From: Planctomycetota bacterium
GTDB taxonomy: Bacteria; Planctomycetota; B15-G4
Length of the DNA: 64,000 nt
Reading direction: 5' to 3'
NCBI GenBank assembly: GCA_021604805.1
Contig: BQJR01000003.1
Span: 972,574-1,036,573 of the forward strand
The position numbers and the translations under genes were made by a program. This document shows, piece by piece, positions 33,695 to 42,172 of this stretch (positions are counted from its first letter, which is position 1; each line of letters begins with the position of its first letter). A model generated the notes under the pieces. That model was not told where the DNA came from. It saw only the letters and a list, made by a program, of their open reading frames with translations, and ran no database searches.

Positions 33695-36067
33695 TCAGCG
33701 GCCGCCCAAGTACCCCAGGTCGCGCAGCTCGTCGAGCAGGAGCGCGTCGACTTCGCGGCCCTGCGCGGCACGCCCCACCGGGCGATAGTGCGCGAGGTAG
33801 TCGTCGAGCATGTCGCGCAGACGGCGCACCCACTCGGGATTCGAGGTCGCCAAGTCACGCGTCTCGCCGGGGTCGCTCGAGAGGTCGAAGAGCTGCGCCG
33901 CCGCAGGCTGCTCACTCGTGTCGACGAGCAACTTCCAGCCGTCGAAGTGCACTGCGAAGGCCGTCGCTCCGTGCTGACTCACCCGCAATCGGCGCTCGCT
34001 GGGCAACGTGCGCAACGACTCGCCGGGCAACTCGGGAGGCACGGGCAGGCCGGTCCAGTCGAGCACGGTGGGCACCACGTCGAGCAGGCTCACAGGGCGC
34101 TGCACGCGCGCGCCGCTGCTGCTTCCGGGCGACTCGATGAGCAGCGGCACGTCGAGCAACTCGCGGTGCAGTGAGCGGCCGTACTCCACCTTGCCGTGAT
34201 CGAAGAGCTCCATGCCGTGGTCGGAGCTGAGCACGAGCACGCGTTGTGCGGGGTCGAGACGCGCGTCGAGCTGCGCGCGGAAGTCCTCGAAGAACTCGTC
34301 GAAGCGCGCCACCGAGGCGTCGTAGAGATCACGCACGTAGCGCTGGTCGCTGGGCGTGAGCTCGAGTTGCCCGGCTTCGAAGGGACGGATGATCCAGTCG
34401 TGGCTGATGTCGCGACCGGCGAAAGGGCCGTCATAGGGTTGCAGCGGATCTTCGTAGCGCAGGTCGGCGGTCCACGGCGCGTGCACGAGATAGGTGTGCA
34501 AGTAGAGGAACACCGGGCGTTCGCCGCTGCGCGCGTCGAGCCAATCCAGAGCGGACTGCCAGTCGGTCTGTTGGAAGGGTTGCTGCACGAACACATCGAA
34601 GTCGCGCAACAAGCCGAAGGTTCCCGACACGTAACCGCCTTCGCTCAACGCGAAGCTCTCGAAGCCGGCGCCGCGCAAACGACTCGCGAGGGTGGGCGTG
34701 CTCTCGCCCACGCCTTGCGGGAAGCGCAGCGCGCCGTGTTGGTGCGGCGCGAGACCGCTGAGCAGTGAGGCCGTGGCGGGCAGCGTCCAGTTGGCAGGCG
34801 ACACGGCGTGCTCGTAGACCGTGGCGCGTTCGGCGGCCCAGGCTTCGAGGCCTGGCGTGGTGGCGCGCGGCGCACCGAGCACGGAGAGACGGTCGGCGCG
34901 CAGCCCGTCGACCTGCACGATCACGACCGAGTTCTGCGTGGGCGCGCCGGTGCTGCGCACTTCGCCGCCCTGCAGCTCGAGGCCCGACCAGAAGGCGTAG
35001 GGACGACGGCCCTGCGCGTCACCCACGATCTCGGTGAGCAGTCGCAAGCGCACGCCCTGATCGCGGAAGGCAGCCACGCTCAGCAAGTGTTCTTCGAAGC
35101 CGGCCGCGGCCGTGGCCGTGTGCTCCCACAGACGCTCGCGCGTGCCGTCGAAGCTCTGCACCTCGAGCGCGAAGCGGATCGGCAGCTCTTGCTCCACCGA
35201 CTGCAGCACTTGGCCGGCGTCGTCGCGGGCGTAGGTGCGCGCGGCCACGCCGGTCACCACTTGCAGCTTCGTGGCGGGCAGCGCCGTGATGTCGAGCGCG
35301 AGCTCCGAGGGAACGGGAACGAGCACACCGTCGCGCGCCTGGCGATCGAGCACGAGCTGTTGACGCAGCGCGCGCGGCGCGGGGCGGGCGTCGGGGGTTG
35401 TGGCGTCGCCGCCCGACGCATCCCGCGGCGTGGTGCCGGCGACGTCGCGCGCTCCGCGGTCGGAGGTGTCGCGCGGCGCGCGCGTGTCGCTGCCGGTGAT
35501 CTCTGCGAGCGCGTTCGTGTCGGAGCCGAGCAAGCCGCCGCGCGCGGCGTCGGCGTCTTCTTGCACCCAGAGTTCGCCGGGCGGCCAAGCTGCGAAGGCC
35601 ACCAAACCACCGTGCGCGTTGTCCCACCAGAAGAGCGATTCACTCTCGGGGTCGCGCCAGAGCCGCGCGCCGCCGCGCAATCGTGCTGCTTCGAGGGCGC
35701 GGCCTTCGTGCTCGAGCAACGGCTCGGCTTCGGCGGGCAGCGCACCGAGTCGCGGCGCGGCGCGCCACACGCGCGAGCCCGCACCGAGCGCCAAGCTGTC
35801 GCGGAAGAGCGCGGGCAGCAGCGAGGTCTCGGCCCAGTCGTCCGCACGGATGAGGAAGCGCGCGCCTTCGGCCACGGGGCCGTCGGACACCGCCACGTCG
35901 AGCGGCAGGTCGGTGCTGGGCCACGCGCTCACGCGCCAGTGATCGAGGTAGGCGAGCAGCGACTCGTGTGCCTGCGGTGAGAGTCGACCCGTGACGGCGG
36001 GCGGCGGTTCGCTCCCGCAAGCGCCCAGCGCGACCAAGCATCCGAGGAGTCGACAGACACGCATCAT
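33695..36067 (-). CDS. Large sulfatase-fold lipoprotein with Thr in the nucleophile position
   Basis: A 790-residue protein with a lipoprotein signal (MMRVCRLLGCLVALGAC, Cys about residue 17). Residues about 20-370 are a beta-rich N-terminal domain of unknown type. The alkaline-phosphatase-superfamily domain follows: VVIVQVDGLRADRLSVLGAP (metal Asp), nucleophile region NWTLPATASLLSGLAPHQHG, and LVLSSDHGMELFDHGKVEYG with the metal Asp/His. As at 19488, the formylglycine motif C/S-x-P/A-x-R is replaced by T-x-P-x-T, so it should not be a classical sulfatase; a phosphodiesterase or phosphotransferase is more likely. The C-terminus ends LRDLGYLGGR, like the other Thr-type protein. ATG 36067 is followed by a second ATG at 36064. 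Confidence 0.75.
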   Translation of the reverse strand: MMRVCRLLGCLVALGACGSEPPPAVTGRLSPQAHESLLAYLDHWRVSAWPSTDLPLDVAVSDGPVAEGARFLIRADDWAETSLLPALFRDSLALGAGSRVWRAAPRLGALPAEAEPLLEHEGRALEAARLRGGARLWRDPESESLFWWDNAHGGLVAFAAWPPGELWVQEDADAARGGLLGSDTNALAEITGSDTRAPRDTSDRGARDVAGTTPRDASGGDATTPDARPAPRALRQQLVLDRQARDGVLVPVPSELALDITALPATKLQVVTGVAARTYARDDAGQVLQSVEQELPIRFALEVQSFDGTRERLWEHTATAAAGFEEHLLSVAAFRDQGVRLRLLTEIVGDAQGRRPYAFWSGLELQGGEVRSTGAPTQNSVVIVQVDGLRADRLSVLGAPRATTPGLEAWAAERATVYEHAVSPANWTLPATASLLSGLAPHQHGALRFPQGVGESTPTLASRLRGAGFESFALSEGGYVSGTFGLLRDFDVFVQQPFQQTDWQSALDWLDARSGERPVFLYLHTYLVHAPWTADLRYEDPLQPYDGPFAGRDISHDWIIRPFEAGQLELTPSDQRYVRDLYDASVARFDEFFEDFRAQLDARLDPAQRVLVLSSDHGMELFDHGKVEYGRSLHRELLDVPLLIESPGSSSGARVQRPVSLLDVVPTVLDWTGLPVPPELPGESLRTLPSERRLRVSQHGATAFAVHFDGWKLLVDTSEQPAAAQLFDLSSDPGETRDLATSNPEWVRRLRDMLDDYLAHYRPVGRAAQGREVDALLLDELRDLGYLGGR

Positions 36068-36077
36068 GAGTCGCGAA

Positions 36078-36083
36078 TCCTAA
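36078..36083 (-). promoter_or_regulatory. Candidate -10 element TAGGAT for the minus-strand sulfatase-fold gene
   Basis: TTAGGATTCGCG ends about ten bases before ATG 36067. It is one half of a divergent pair with TAGGAT at 36117. Confidence 0.4.
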
Positions 36084-36116
36084 CCGCGCGGCGGCGTCAA
36101 ACGGCCTGCGACTGCT

Positions 36117-36122
36117 AGGATC
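36117..36122 (+). promoter_or_regulatory. Candidate -10 element TAGGAT for the plus-strand lipoprotein gene
   Basis: GCTAGGATCGCG lies 44 bases before ATG 36167. With the divergent element at 36078 it places two outward promoters within about 45 bases. Confidence 0.4.
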
Positions 36123-36166
36123 GCGTGCTTCGCCGCGCCTTGTCGCACCTGCATCTGGGGAGTCCC

Positions 36167-37810
36167 ATGTCGTTGATCCATCGCTGCTCGCTCGCCTTCA
36201 CGCTGCTGCTCGCCGCGCTGCCCGCTTGCGGAGAGCAAGTCGGGGGCGACTACGACCAGCTCGCGCGGGACTTCGCGTCGTCGGCACCTCAGGAGATCCC
36301 CGAGGCCTTCAGCGCGCTGCTGCCCGACGACACGCTGTTCTACATGCAGGCCCGCTCACCGTCGGCCTTGGCACACGCCTTGGTCGCGCTCATGGGCGGC
36401 ACGACCATGCCCAGCCCCTTGGGCGCGCCGGATGCGGGCGCCGTGCTCGCGATGTTCTCGCCCAACGGCGGCCTGCTCGCCTCGGACGTGGACCTCGAGA
36501 AGCCCGTGGGCTTCGCGCTCGCTTGGCCCGAAGGCGTCGACGAACCGCTGCTCATGACGCTCTTCCACCGCACCGAGTTCTCCGACATCGAGGCGCGGCT
36601 CGACGAGCAGTTCGTGTTCGCGCGTGAGGGTCGCGCCACACGCATGCTGCTGCGCACGAGCACCGACGAATCGAGCCTGGCGCCGAGGTCCGGCGAGTCG
36701 CAGGTCGGCTCGCGCCTGGCCGCGGGCGAACTCTCCGCCTGGGTCGACCTGCAAACCACGCTCAGCAACCCGCGCGTGCTCGCCAGCTACGACGGCATGG
36801 TCGCGCTCGGCAAGATGACCATGAACACGCCGCAGCCCGGCATGCCCGACATGGAAGGCATGCGCGACATGATCGACCTCACCACCATCGCCCTGCGCGA
36901 GTCGTTCAGCGAGCTCGCACAACTCGATGTCGGCCTGCGCGCCCAAGACGGCGTGCTCCAACTGCACGGCGAGCTGCACGTGTTCGCCGACAGCCCGCTC
37001 GCCGACATCCCTGCCCCCACCGACGCCGACTTGGGTGAGCTCTACGGCTTGCTCGACGCCGACGCTGCAGCGCGCAGCATCCTGCGCGTGGAGTTCTCCG
37101 ACTTGCGGGCGCGCAGTGTCCCGTTGCTCACCACCTTGGCCTTGGAAGACGAAGCGCTGGCCGAGCTGTTCGGACAATACCTCGCGAGCATGGACGCCTT
37201 CGCCGGCACCATGGCGATGCAGATGCGCACGAGCGGAGCGATGCAGGTGCGCAGCTACCTGAAGTCAGACGACCCCGAGGCCTCGCGCGACGACATGGTG
37301 CGCATGCTCCCCGCTTTCGGCGAAACGATCGGCAGCGTGATCTACGAGGACCCCGAATCCATCGAGGTCGACGGACACGAGGTCGTGGTGATGCGCATCG
37401 ACGAAGCCAGCCCGATCGCATCCATGACAGCCGACGACCCGTTCTTCCCGTCGCTCGCGGAACAAACGGCCGGCTACTTCGTGCACGACGGCTTGGTCGT
37501 CACGGTGCAAGGCGCCGACATCCCTGCGCAGGTGCGCTCAGCCATCGACACCATCGACGCGCGCGAACCGGGGAACACCCAGAACGACGCCGCGCTCGCC
37601 GCCTTCGATGCGGTCGGAGCCGGCGCCTACATGCGCCTCGACTTCGCCGAGATGATCCGCGGCGTGGCCGAACTCGCCGGCATCCCCATGCCCGACGACG
37701 ACGCGCAAGCGCTGATCATCATGTTCCTCGGGAACAGCGGCCCGCGCTACACGCTCGACGTCAGCTTCGACGTGGGCTCCATGATGCAGCTGATGGAACC
37801 GCCGCGCTGA
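36167..37810 (+). CDS. Large lipoprotein of unknown function
   Basis: A 547-residue protein from ATG 36167 with GGGGAG just upstream. The signal LAFTLLLAALPACGEQ has a clear lipobox (LPAC). The rest is a mixed alpha/beta chain: FSALLPDDTLFYMQARSPSA near residue 45, a long helical part with MPDMEGMRDMIDLTTIALRE, then TAGYFVHDGLVVTVQGADIP and a C-terminal GPRYTLDVSFDVGSMMQLME. The opening 'P-D-D-T-L-x-Y-x-x-x-x-S' resembles the start of DUF3352-type proteins, but I cannot confirm it. There is no catalytic motif. It ends 61 bases from the convergent porin gene. Confidence 0.7.
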   Translation: MSLIHRCSLAFTLLLAALPACGEQVGGDYDQLARDFASSAPQEIPEAFSALLPDDTLFYMQARSPSALAHALVALMGGTTMPSPLGAPDAGAVLAMFSPNGGLLASDVDLEKPVGFALAWPEGVDEPLLMTLFHRTEFSDIEARLDEQFVFAREGRATRMLLRTSTDESSLAPRSGESQVGSRLAAGELSAWVDLQTTLSNPRVLASYDGMVALGKMTMNTPQPGMPDMEGMRDMIDLTTIALRESFSELAQLDVGLRAQDGVLQLHGELHVFADSPLADIPAPTDADLGELYGLLDADAAARSILRVEFSDLRARSVPLLTTLALEDEALAELFGQYLASMDAFAGTMAMQMRTSGAMQVRSYLKSDDPEASRDDMVRMLPAFGETIGSVIYEDPESIEVDGHEVVVMRIDEASPIASMTADDPFFPSLAEQTAGYFVHDGLVVTVQGADIPAQVRSAIDTIDAREPGNTQNDAALAAFDAVGAGAYMRLDFAEMIRGVAELAGIPMPDDDAQALIIMFLGNSGPRYTLDVSFDVGSMMQLMEPPR

Positions 37811-37871
37811 ACACTGCGGTACGCGCCGCGGTCGGCTCCGACCACTCGGGCGCAACGCCAAGCGCTGCGGC

Positions 37872-39368
37872 TCAGAAGAACCAGGTCGCCGCGCTGTACA
37901 CGTAGTTGCTGTCGCCGGCGCTGCCGCCGGCCGCGCGCGACGGGAAGCTGCCCGTGAACAAGTGCGCCGCGCCGAACTCGAGCCGGAAGCTCTTCGGGAT
38001 CACGTCGATGCGCGCGCGCACTTCGAGCTGCTGACCGATGTAGTCGCCCGAGTCGCCGCTGGGATCCCGCACGCTGGCGCCCACCCACGCGTCGCGGTCG
38101 GAGGCGAGCCAGAAGCCGCGGTGCGCCACGAAGGCGCTCACGTCGTCGCAAGGTTTGAAGCTCCAGCGCAACTCGGGCGAGAGCACGTTGCTGCGCACGA
38201 ACGCGCGCCACAGGTTCGTGGGTCCGAACTCGGGGCGCGGCGGGCCGAAGAGGCTGTCGTAGCGCTGGTTGTCGCCGTCGGTGGGTTTGCGATCGCCGGT
38301 GGCGTGGTCGAGCGCGACGCCGAGGCGCGACGTCCACTCGTCTTGAAAGGTGTAGCCAGCCGAGACGTGCTCGAAGTGCGCGCTGTGGTCGAGCGAGGGT
38401 CCGCCCGACGACGAGGCCGAACGACCGAACTGGTACGCGGCCTCGACCTCGTAGTCGAACTCACCGGCCTCGGGCTTGCGCTGCACGCGGAAGCCAGGCG
38501 TGGTGAGCCGACGGCGGCGCGTGTCGCGATCGCTCTCGTGCAGGTAGAACACGAAGGCCTCGGCGTGGGTGCGCTCGTCGAGCGGGGTGCTGCCGTGCAG
38601 GCCGAGGAACTGCATGTCGCGGCTCTGCGTGTCCCAGTCTTGATCGTTGTCGAGCAGCGCGTCCAGGTCGCCCGGGCGACGCATGACGGGCATGGTCCAG
38701 AAGGCGCGCGCGGTGCTGCCGTCCTCGCCGGTGTACATCCAGTCGACGCCGGTGAAGGCCTGGATCGTGTTGCGGTACCCGTTGCGCGCCACGAAGCGGC
38801 GGCTGCCGAGATCGATGGTCTCGCGACCCACGCGCAGCTTGTGCTCACCGTCGCCGAGCGCGCCCAGGTCGAACTCCACGTAGGCCTGGAGCACATCGAG
38901 CGTGTTGACCTCGGCGGTTCCCAGCGGGGTGCTCTCGGTGGCCAGTCCCTGGCGCGAGTCCATCAGCTCGACCACCCCGTTGCCGCCCTCGAAGCGCGCC
39001 TCGGCCTTCACGTTGGTGCGCAACAGGATCAGCTGGTCGTCTTCCGCGAACTTGGGGTTGCTGCGGAACTGGCCGTCAATGTGCTCATAACGAGCCCGTA
39101 TCGCGCCACTGACCGTGAGCCAAGCGGGGGTGCCGATGGCCTTGTCCATGCGCCAGGGCGAGGGCGGCGACTCGTCGGCGGGCGCCTCGATCGGGCCCAG
39201 CCAACCGGCCCAGCTGCCGCCCGCACCGCTCTCTGCGGCGGGTTCGGGAGCCAGCAGCGCAGGCAGACTCTGCGCGCGGGGCGACGCGGCGAACACGGCC
39301 ACGAGGAGCAACGGAAGGGGAACGAAAGCGACGTGTGCGCCCTTCCGGCGCAGAGCTCGTGACGACAT
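37872..39368 (-). CDS. Alginate-export-family outer-membrane porin
   Basis: A 498-residue protein from ATG 39368 with AGGAG upstream. Signal peptide at about residues 1-29 (FVPLPLLLVAVFAASPRAQS). The mature part is a chain of amphipathic beta strands with alternating aromatics: IRARYEHIDGQFRSNPKFAE, DQLILLRTNVKAEARFEGGN, HKLRVGRETIDLGSRRFVAR, and a terminal Phe (YSAATWFF) typical of outer-membrane barrels. The order of motifs fits the Alginate_exp family. Members form monomeric 18-strand channels for anionic sugars or other solutes; no alginate biosynthesis genes are nearby, so the substrate is open. An outer membrane is implied. Confidence 0.8.
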   Translation of the reverse strand: MSSRALRRKGAHVAFVPLPLLLVAVFAASPRAQSLPALLAPEPAAESGAGGSWAGWLGPIEAPADESPPSPWRMDKAIGTPAWLTVSGAIRARYEHIDGQFRSNPKFAEDDQLILLRTNVKAEARFEGGNGVVELMDSRQGLATESTPLGTAEVNTLDVLQAYVEFDLGALGDGEHKLRVGRETIDLGSRRFVARNGYRNTIQAFTGVDWMYTGEDGSTARAFWTMPVMRRPGDLDALLDNDQDWDTQSRDMQFLGLHGSTPLDERTHAEAFVFYLHESDRDTRRRRLTTPGFRVQRKPEAGEFDYEVEAAYQFGRSASSSGGPSLDHSAHFEHVSAGYTFQDEWTSRLGVALDHATGDRKPTDGDNQRYDSLFGPPRPEFGPTNLWRAFVRSNVLSPELRWSFKPCDDVSAFVAHRGFWLASDRDAWVGASVRDPSGDSGDYIGQQLEVRARIDVIPKSFRLEFGAAHLFTGSFPSRAAGGSAGDSNYVYSAATWFF

Positions 39369-39527
39369 GGACGCTCCTGTGATGTGGGGTGAAGGCCGGG
39401 CGCCGGAGACGCCTCGAGTGCGCGGAGCTTCGGGCGTCCACGCAAGGACGGCCGACGAACGCACAAGCTGCTTGAGGCGAACTCGCCACTTTCAGCACCC
39501 CACACGGACCCGACCTGCAGCCCGCGC
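39369..39527. other. Intergenic region upstream of the porin
   Basis: About 160 bases between two minus-strand genes. It contains the porin ribosome site. No TAnnnT element in the usual position and no strong hairpin. Confidence 0.35.
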
Positions 39528-40406
39528 TTACCGCCCCGCCGCACGCTCCAAGAACTTGGTCACCCTCGCGAGAAAGGACACCGAGTCGCCGAGCGGGCGG
39601 TGCCCGAAGCGCGCGACGAGCAACGCTTCGGCCTGCGGGGCGGCGCTCAGGAAACGCTCCCACTCGGCTTCGCTCACCAGCGGATCCTCGGCGCCGCGCC
39701 CGATCAGCAGCGGGATCTCAGGCGGCAACATGTCGGCCGGGCGCATGCGCTCGTTGTCGAGCCCGGCGCGCCACGTGACCCAAGCCCGCGTGACCATCAG
39801 CAGCGGCTGCCACCCGTTGCTGCCGAGGGCCTGACCCACGCGGTTCGCGTAGGCCGTGTCGATGTCGGCGTAGCAGGACTCCAGGATCAGGCCGTCGAGA
39901 TCGAAGGGGGTGCCGCGTTCTCGCGCTGCGTGCAAGGCGTACACGAAGGCGGCGGCACCCTGACTCTGTCCCCAAGCCACGCAGGCTTCGTCGGGCCAAC
40001 GCTCGGCGGCAAGCTCCATCAGCGCACGAGCTTCGGCGCGCTCGGGCCAACCGAAGCCGGCAGCCCAGCCGCCGCTCATACCGTGACCGCGTGTGTCCAC
40101 GGAGAGCACGCGCCAGCCGTTCAGCAAGGCGAACACGTGATCACTCACGCGACGCGCGCCGCCGAGGCCGTGCAGCAAGAGCAGCGTGCCGCGCGGCGGG
40201 CCGAGGTTCTCCGGCGGCGTGAGTGACCAACCCACGATGTCGAGCCCGTCGATGCTCAGGGCGAGGGTTTCGGTGTGCGCGCCTTCGAGCGGGATCTCGT
40301 CGGGTGGGCTCCAGCGACGCGGATGCATGAGCACCTCGCCGGCAGCCATCGACAACAAGACCCACGCCACGACACCCGCGAGGGCGAAACGTCGCACGCG
40401 CTTCAA
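39528..40406 (-). CDS. Alpha/beta hydrolase, TTG start overlapping folA
   Basis: A 292-residue protein. The frame stays open upstream, but the TTG at 40406 (LKRVRRFALAGVVAWVLLSM) overlaps the folA TGA as TTGA and yields an N-terminal membrane anchor at about residues 7-24. Alpha/beta-hydrolase core: GTLLLLHGLGGARRVSDHVF (oxyanion loop), VLSVDTRGHGMSGGW, nucleophile elbow GQSQG in CVAWGQSQGAAAFVYAL, acid region LLIGRGAEDPLVSEAEW and final His in VARFGHRPLGDS. Probably an esterase or lipase-like enzyme facing the periplasm, substrate unknown. Last gene of the thyA-folA operon. Confidence 0.8.
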   Translation of the reverse strand: MKRVRRFALAGVVAWVLLSMAAGEVLMHPRRWSPPDEIPLEGAHTETLALSIDGLDIVGWSLTPPENLGPPRGTLLLLHGLGGARRVSDHVFALLNGWRVLSVDTRGHGMSGGWAAGFGWPERAEARALMELAAERWPDEACVAWGQSQGAAAFVYALHAARERGTPFDLDGLILESCYADIDTAYANRVGQALGSNGWQPLLMVTRAWVTWRAGLDNERMRPADMLPPEIPLLIGRGAEDPLVSEAEWERFLSAAPQAEALLVARFGHRPLGDSVSFLARVTKFLERAAGR

Positions 40407-40984
40407 GCCCCGCCGGGCGCGCGCACGCGGTAGTCGCAGAACTGCAGGCCCGCGGTCTCGCCGGCCCAACTCTCGCTGAGTTCGAAGTGCTTCATGATCC
40501 AGGCCTCGTCGTAGGGGAAGAGCACGTCGCCGGGTTGCAGCGGCTGCTCCGGGACCCAGGTGATGACGAGTCGATCGGTGCGCGGCAAACCGGCTCGCTC
40601 GAAGGCTCGCGCGCCGTCTTCGAGCGGCGCGAGGAAGGCTTCGTAGACGGTGGAACCGCCGAGCACCCAGAGGGTTTCGGGATCGTCGGGCGTGTTGCGT
40701 TCGGCCCAGGCGCAGGCGGCGGGCAGGTCGCCGAACACGCGGAAGCCTTCGTGGTCGACGCCGTCGGCGCCGGCATCAGCGCCCAGCGTGCGCGACACGA
40801 CGAGGTTCGTGCGCTTGGGCAGCGGCTTGCCGAGCGAGTCCATGCAGCCGCGGCCCATGACCACGGTGTGGCCGCGCGTCATCGCCTTGAAGTGCTTGAG
40901 GTCTTCGCTGTGATGCCAGGGCAGATCGCCGTCGCGACCGATCAGGCGCGCGCGCGTCATGGCCACGATCAGGGCGGGCTTCAT
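40403..40984 (-). CDS. folA: Dihydrofolate reductase
   Basis: A 193-residue enzyme from ATG 40984. Type I DHFR signatures: N-terminal LIVAMTRARLIGRDGDLPWH (GDLPW loop), the substrate-binding acid in HSEDLKHFKAMTRGHTVVMG, RTNLVVSRTLG and the NADPH motif LWVLGGSTVYEAFL. It reduces dihydrofolate to tetrahydrofolate, completing the cycle with thymidylate synthase 82 bases upstream. It is slightly longer than usual because of an insertion around ERAGLPRTDRLVITWVPEQP. Its stop overlaps the hydrolase start (TTGA). Confidence 0.93.
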   Translation of the reverse strand: MKPALIVAMTRARLIGRDGDLPWHHSEDLKHFKAMTRGHTVVMGRGCMDSLGKPLPKRTNLVVSRTLGADAGADGVDHEGFRVFGDLPAACAWAERNTPDDPETLWVLGGSTVYEAFLAPLEDGARAFERAGLPRTDRLVITWVPEQPLQPGDVLFPYDEAWIMKHFELSESWAGETAGLQFCDYRVRAPGGA

Positions 40985-41066
40985 CGTGCGGCTCCGGGGC
41001 GTGCGCGACGCGGGCTCGCAGCGCGTTCGCGCGGACTGAGTGCGCGGGCGCGAGCGTCGAGCGGAT

Positions 41067-41915
41067 TCACACCGCGACCTTGAACTTGATCGGCGGGTGG
41101 TGCGCGTAGCCGCGCAGCTCGAAGTCGTGGAAGCTGAGTTGCTCGAAGGGCTTGTCGGCGATGATGAGTTGCGGGAGCGGCTTCGGTTCGCGCGTGAGTT
41201 GTTCGCGCAGGCCGTCGATGTGGCCGAACTCGGCGCCGGAGCCGTCGGGCTTGGCGCAGTAGATGTGCGCGTCCACGATGGAGTGTGCGAAGCGTCCGGG
41301 CGTGAGGCCGACTTCTTGCGCGAGCATCTGTGTGAGCGCCGCGTAGGCGGCGAGGTTGAACGGGATGCCGAGCGCCACGTCGCCACTGCGCTGCGTGAGG
41401 TGACAGTTGAGTTTGCCGCCCGACACGTGGAAGGCGTAGGTGTAGTGACACGGCGGAAGTCGACTGCCCCACGCGTTGCCAGGCTCCCAGGCGGTCACGA
41501 CCATGCGCCGGCTCGTGGGCTCGTTGCGCAGGCAGTTGAGCACGTTGCCGATCTGGTCGATCTCGGTGACTTGCCACGTGCCGTCGGCGGTCTTCGTGGC
41601 GCTCGGGAAGTGACGCCAGTAGTGACCGTAGGCGGTCTCGAGCTCGCCGTTCTCGTCGGCCCAAGCGTCCCAGATCTTGGTGTGCTTACTCAGGTTGCGC
41701 ACGTGGTTGTCGCCGCTCAGGTACCAGAGCAGCTCGTGCAGCAGCGAGGTCCACTGCATCTTCTTGGTGGTCAGCAGCGGGAAGCCGGCCGCGAGGTCCA
41801 CCGAGTAGTGCGCGCCGAAGAGCGAGATCGTGTCCACGCCGGTGCGGCTGGGCTTGCGCTCGCCGTGTTCCAGCACGTTGGCGACGAGTTCGAGGTACTC
41901 CTTCAAGGTGCGCAT
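41067..41915 (-). CDS. thyA: Thymidylate synthase
   Basis: A 282-residue enzyme. The catalytic Cys is about residue 156 in RLPPCHYTYAFHV, the folate/nucleotide region is SRTGVDTISLFGAHYSVDLA, and the dUMP-binding block is LTQRSGDVALGIPFNLAAYA. HDFELRGYAHHPPIKFKVAV forms the C-terminus, in place of the usual PY-x-PH variants. It makes dTMP from dUMP using methylene-tetrahydrofolate, producing dihydrofolate for FolA downstream. A TAGGAT element lies 24 bases before the ATG, with GAGACGG as a weak ribosome site. Confidence 0.94.
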   Translation of the reverse strand: MRTLKEYLELVANVLEHGERKPSRTGVDTISLFGAHYSVDLAAGFPLLTTKKMQWTSLLHELLWYLSGDNHVRNLSKHTKIWDAWADENGELETAYGHYWRHFPSATKTADGTWQVTEIDQIGNVLNCLRNEPTSRRMVVTAWEPGNAWGSRLPPCHYTYAFHVSGGKLNCHLTQRSGDVALGIPFNLAAYAALTQMLAQEVGLTPGRFAHSIVDAHIYCAKPDGSGAEFGHIDGLREQLTREPKPLPQLIIADKPFEQLSFHDFELRGYAHHPPIKFKVAV

Positions 41916-41939
41916 CCGTCTCGGGGGTCGATCGCGCCG

Positions 41940-41945
41940 ATCCTA
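41940..41945 (-). promoter_or_regulatory. Candidate -10 element TAGGAT for the thyA-folA operon
   Basis: CTAGGATCGGCG precedes ATG 41915 by 24 bases. The same TAGGATCG is found at 36117. Confidence 0.4.
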
Positions 41946-42172
41946 GTGTGTGCGGCGGCCGCGGTCCAAGCCGGGACGGCGGCCGTTGGGAGCGCGGTCC
42001 GGGGAGTGAGCCGAGCGCTCGTTCGCAGGCGAGCGAGCGGAGCAGCCCCCGCGCCACTTGGGAGGCCGCAACGGGTTGCAGCGAGCTGTCCTTGCCCGCG
42101 GCCCGATGGCGGGCGAGGATTCGGAGGATCGCGCGCCGCGATCACGCTCCCGACTCCCGAAAGGCGGTCCAG
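41946..42172. other. Divergent intergenic region between thyA and the large lipoprotein-like gene
   Basis: About 230 G+C-rich bases. AAGG at about 42161 is a weak ribosome site for the TTG at 42173. I see no other signal. Confidence 0.35.

Noticed and set aside
37811..37871. Bidirectional terminator between the lipoprotein and porin genes
   Set aside because: GTCGG-CT-CCGAC forms a stem with too small a loop and no T-run on either side.
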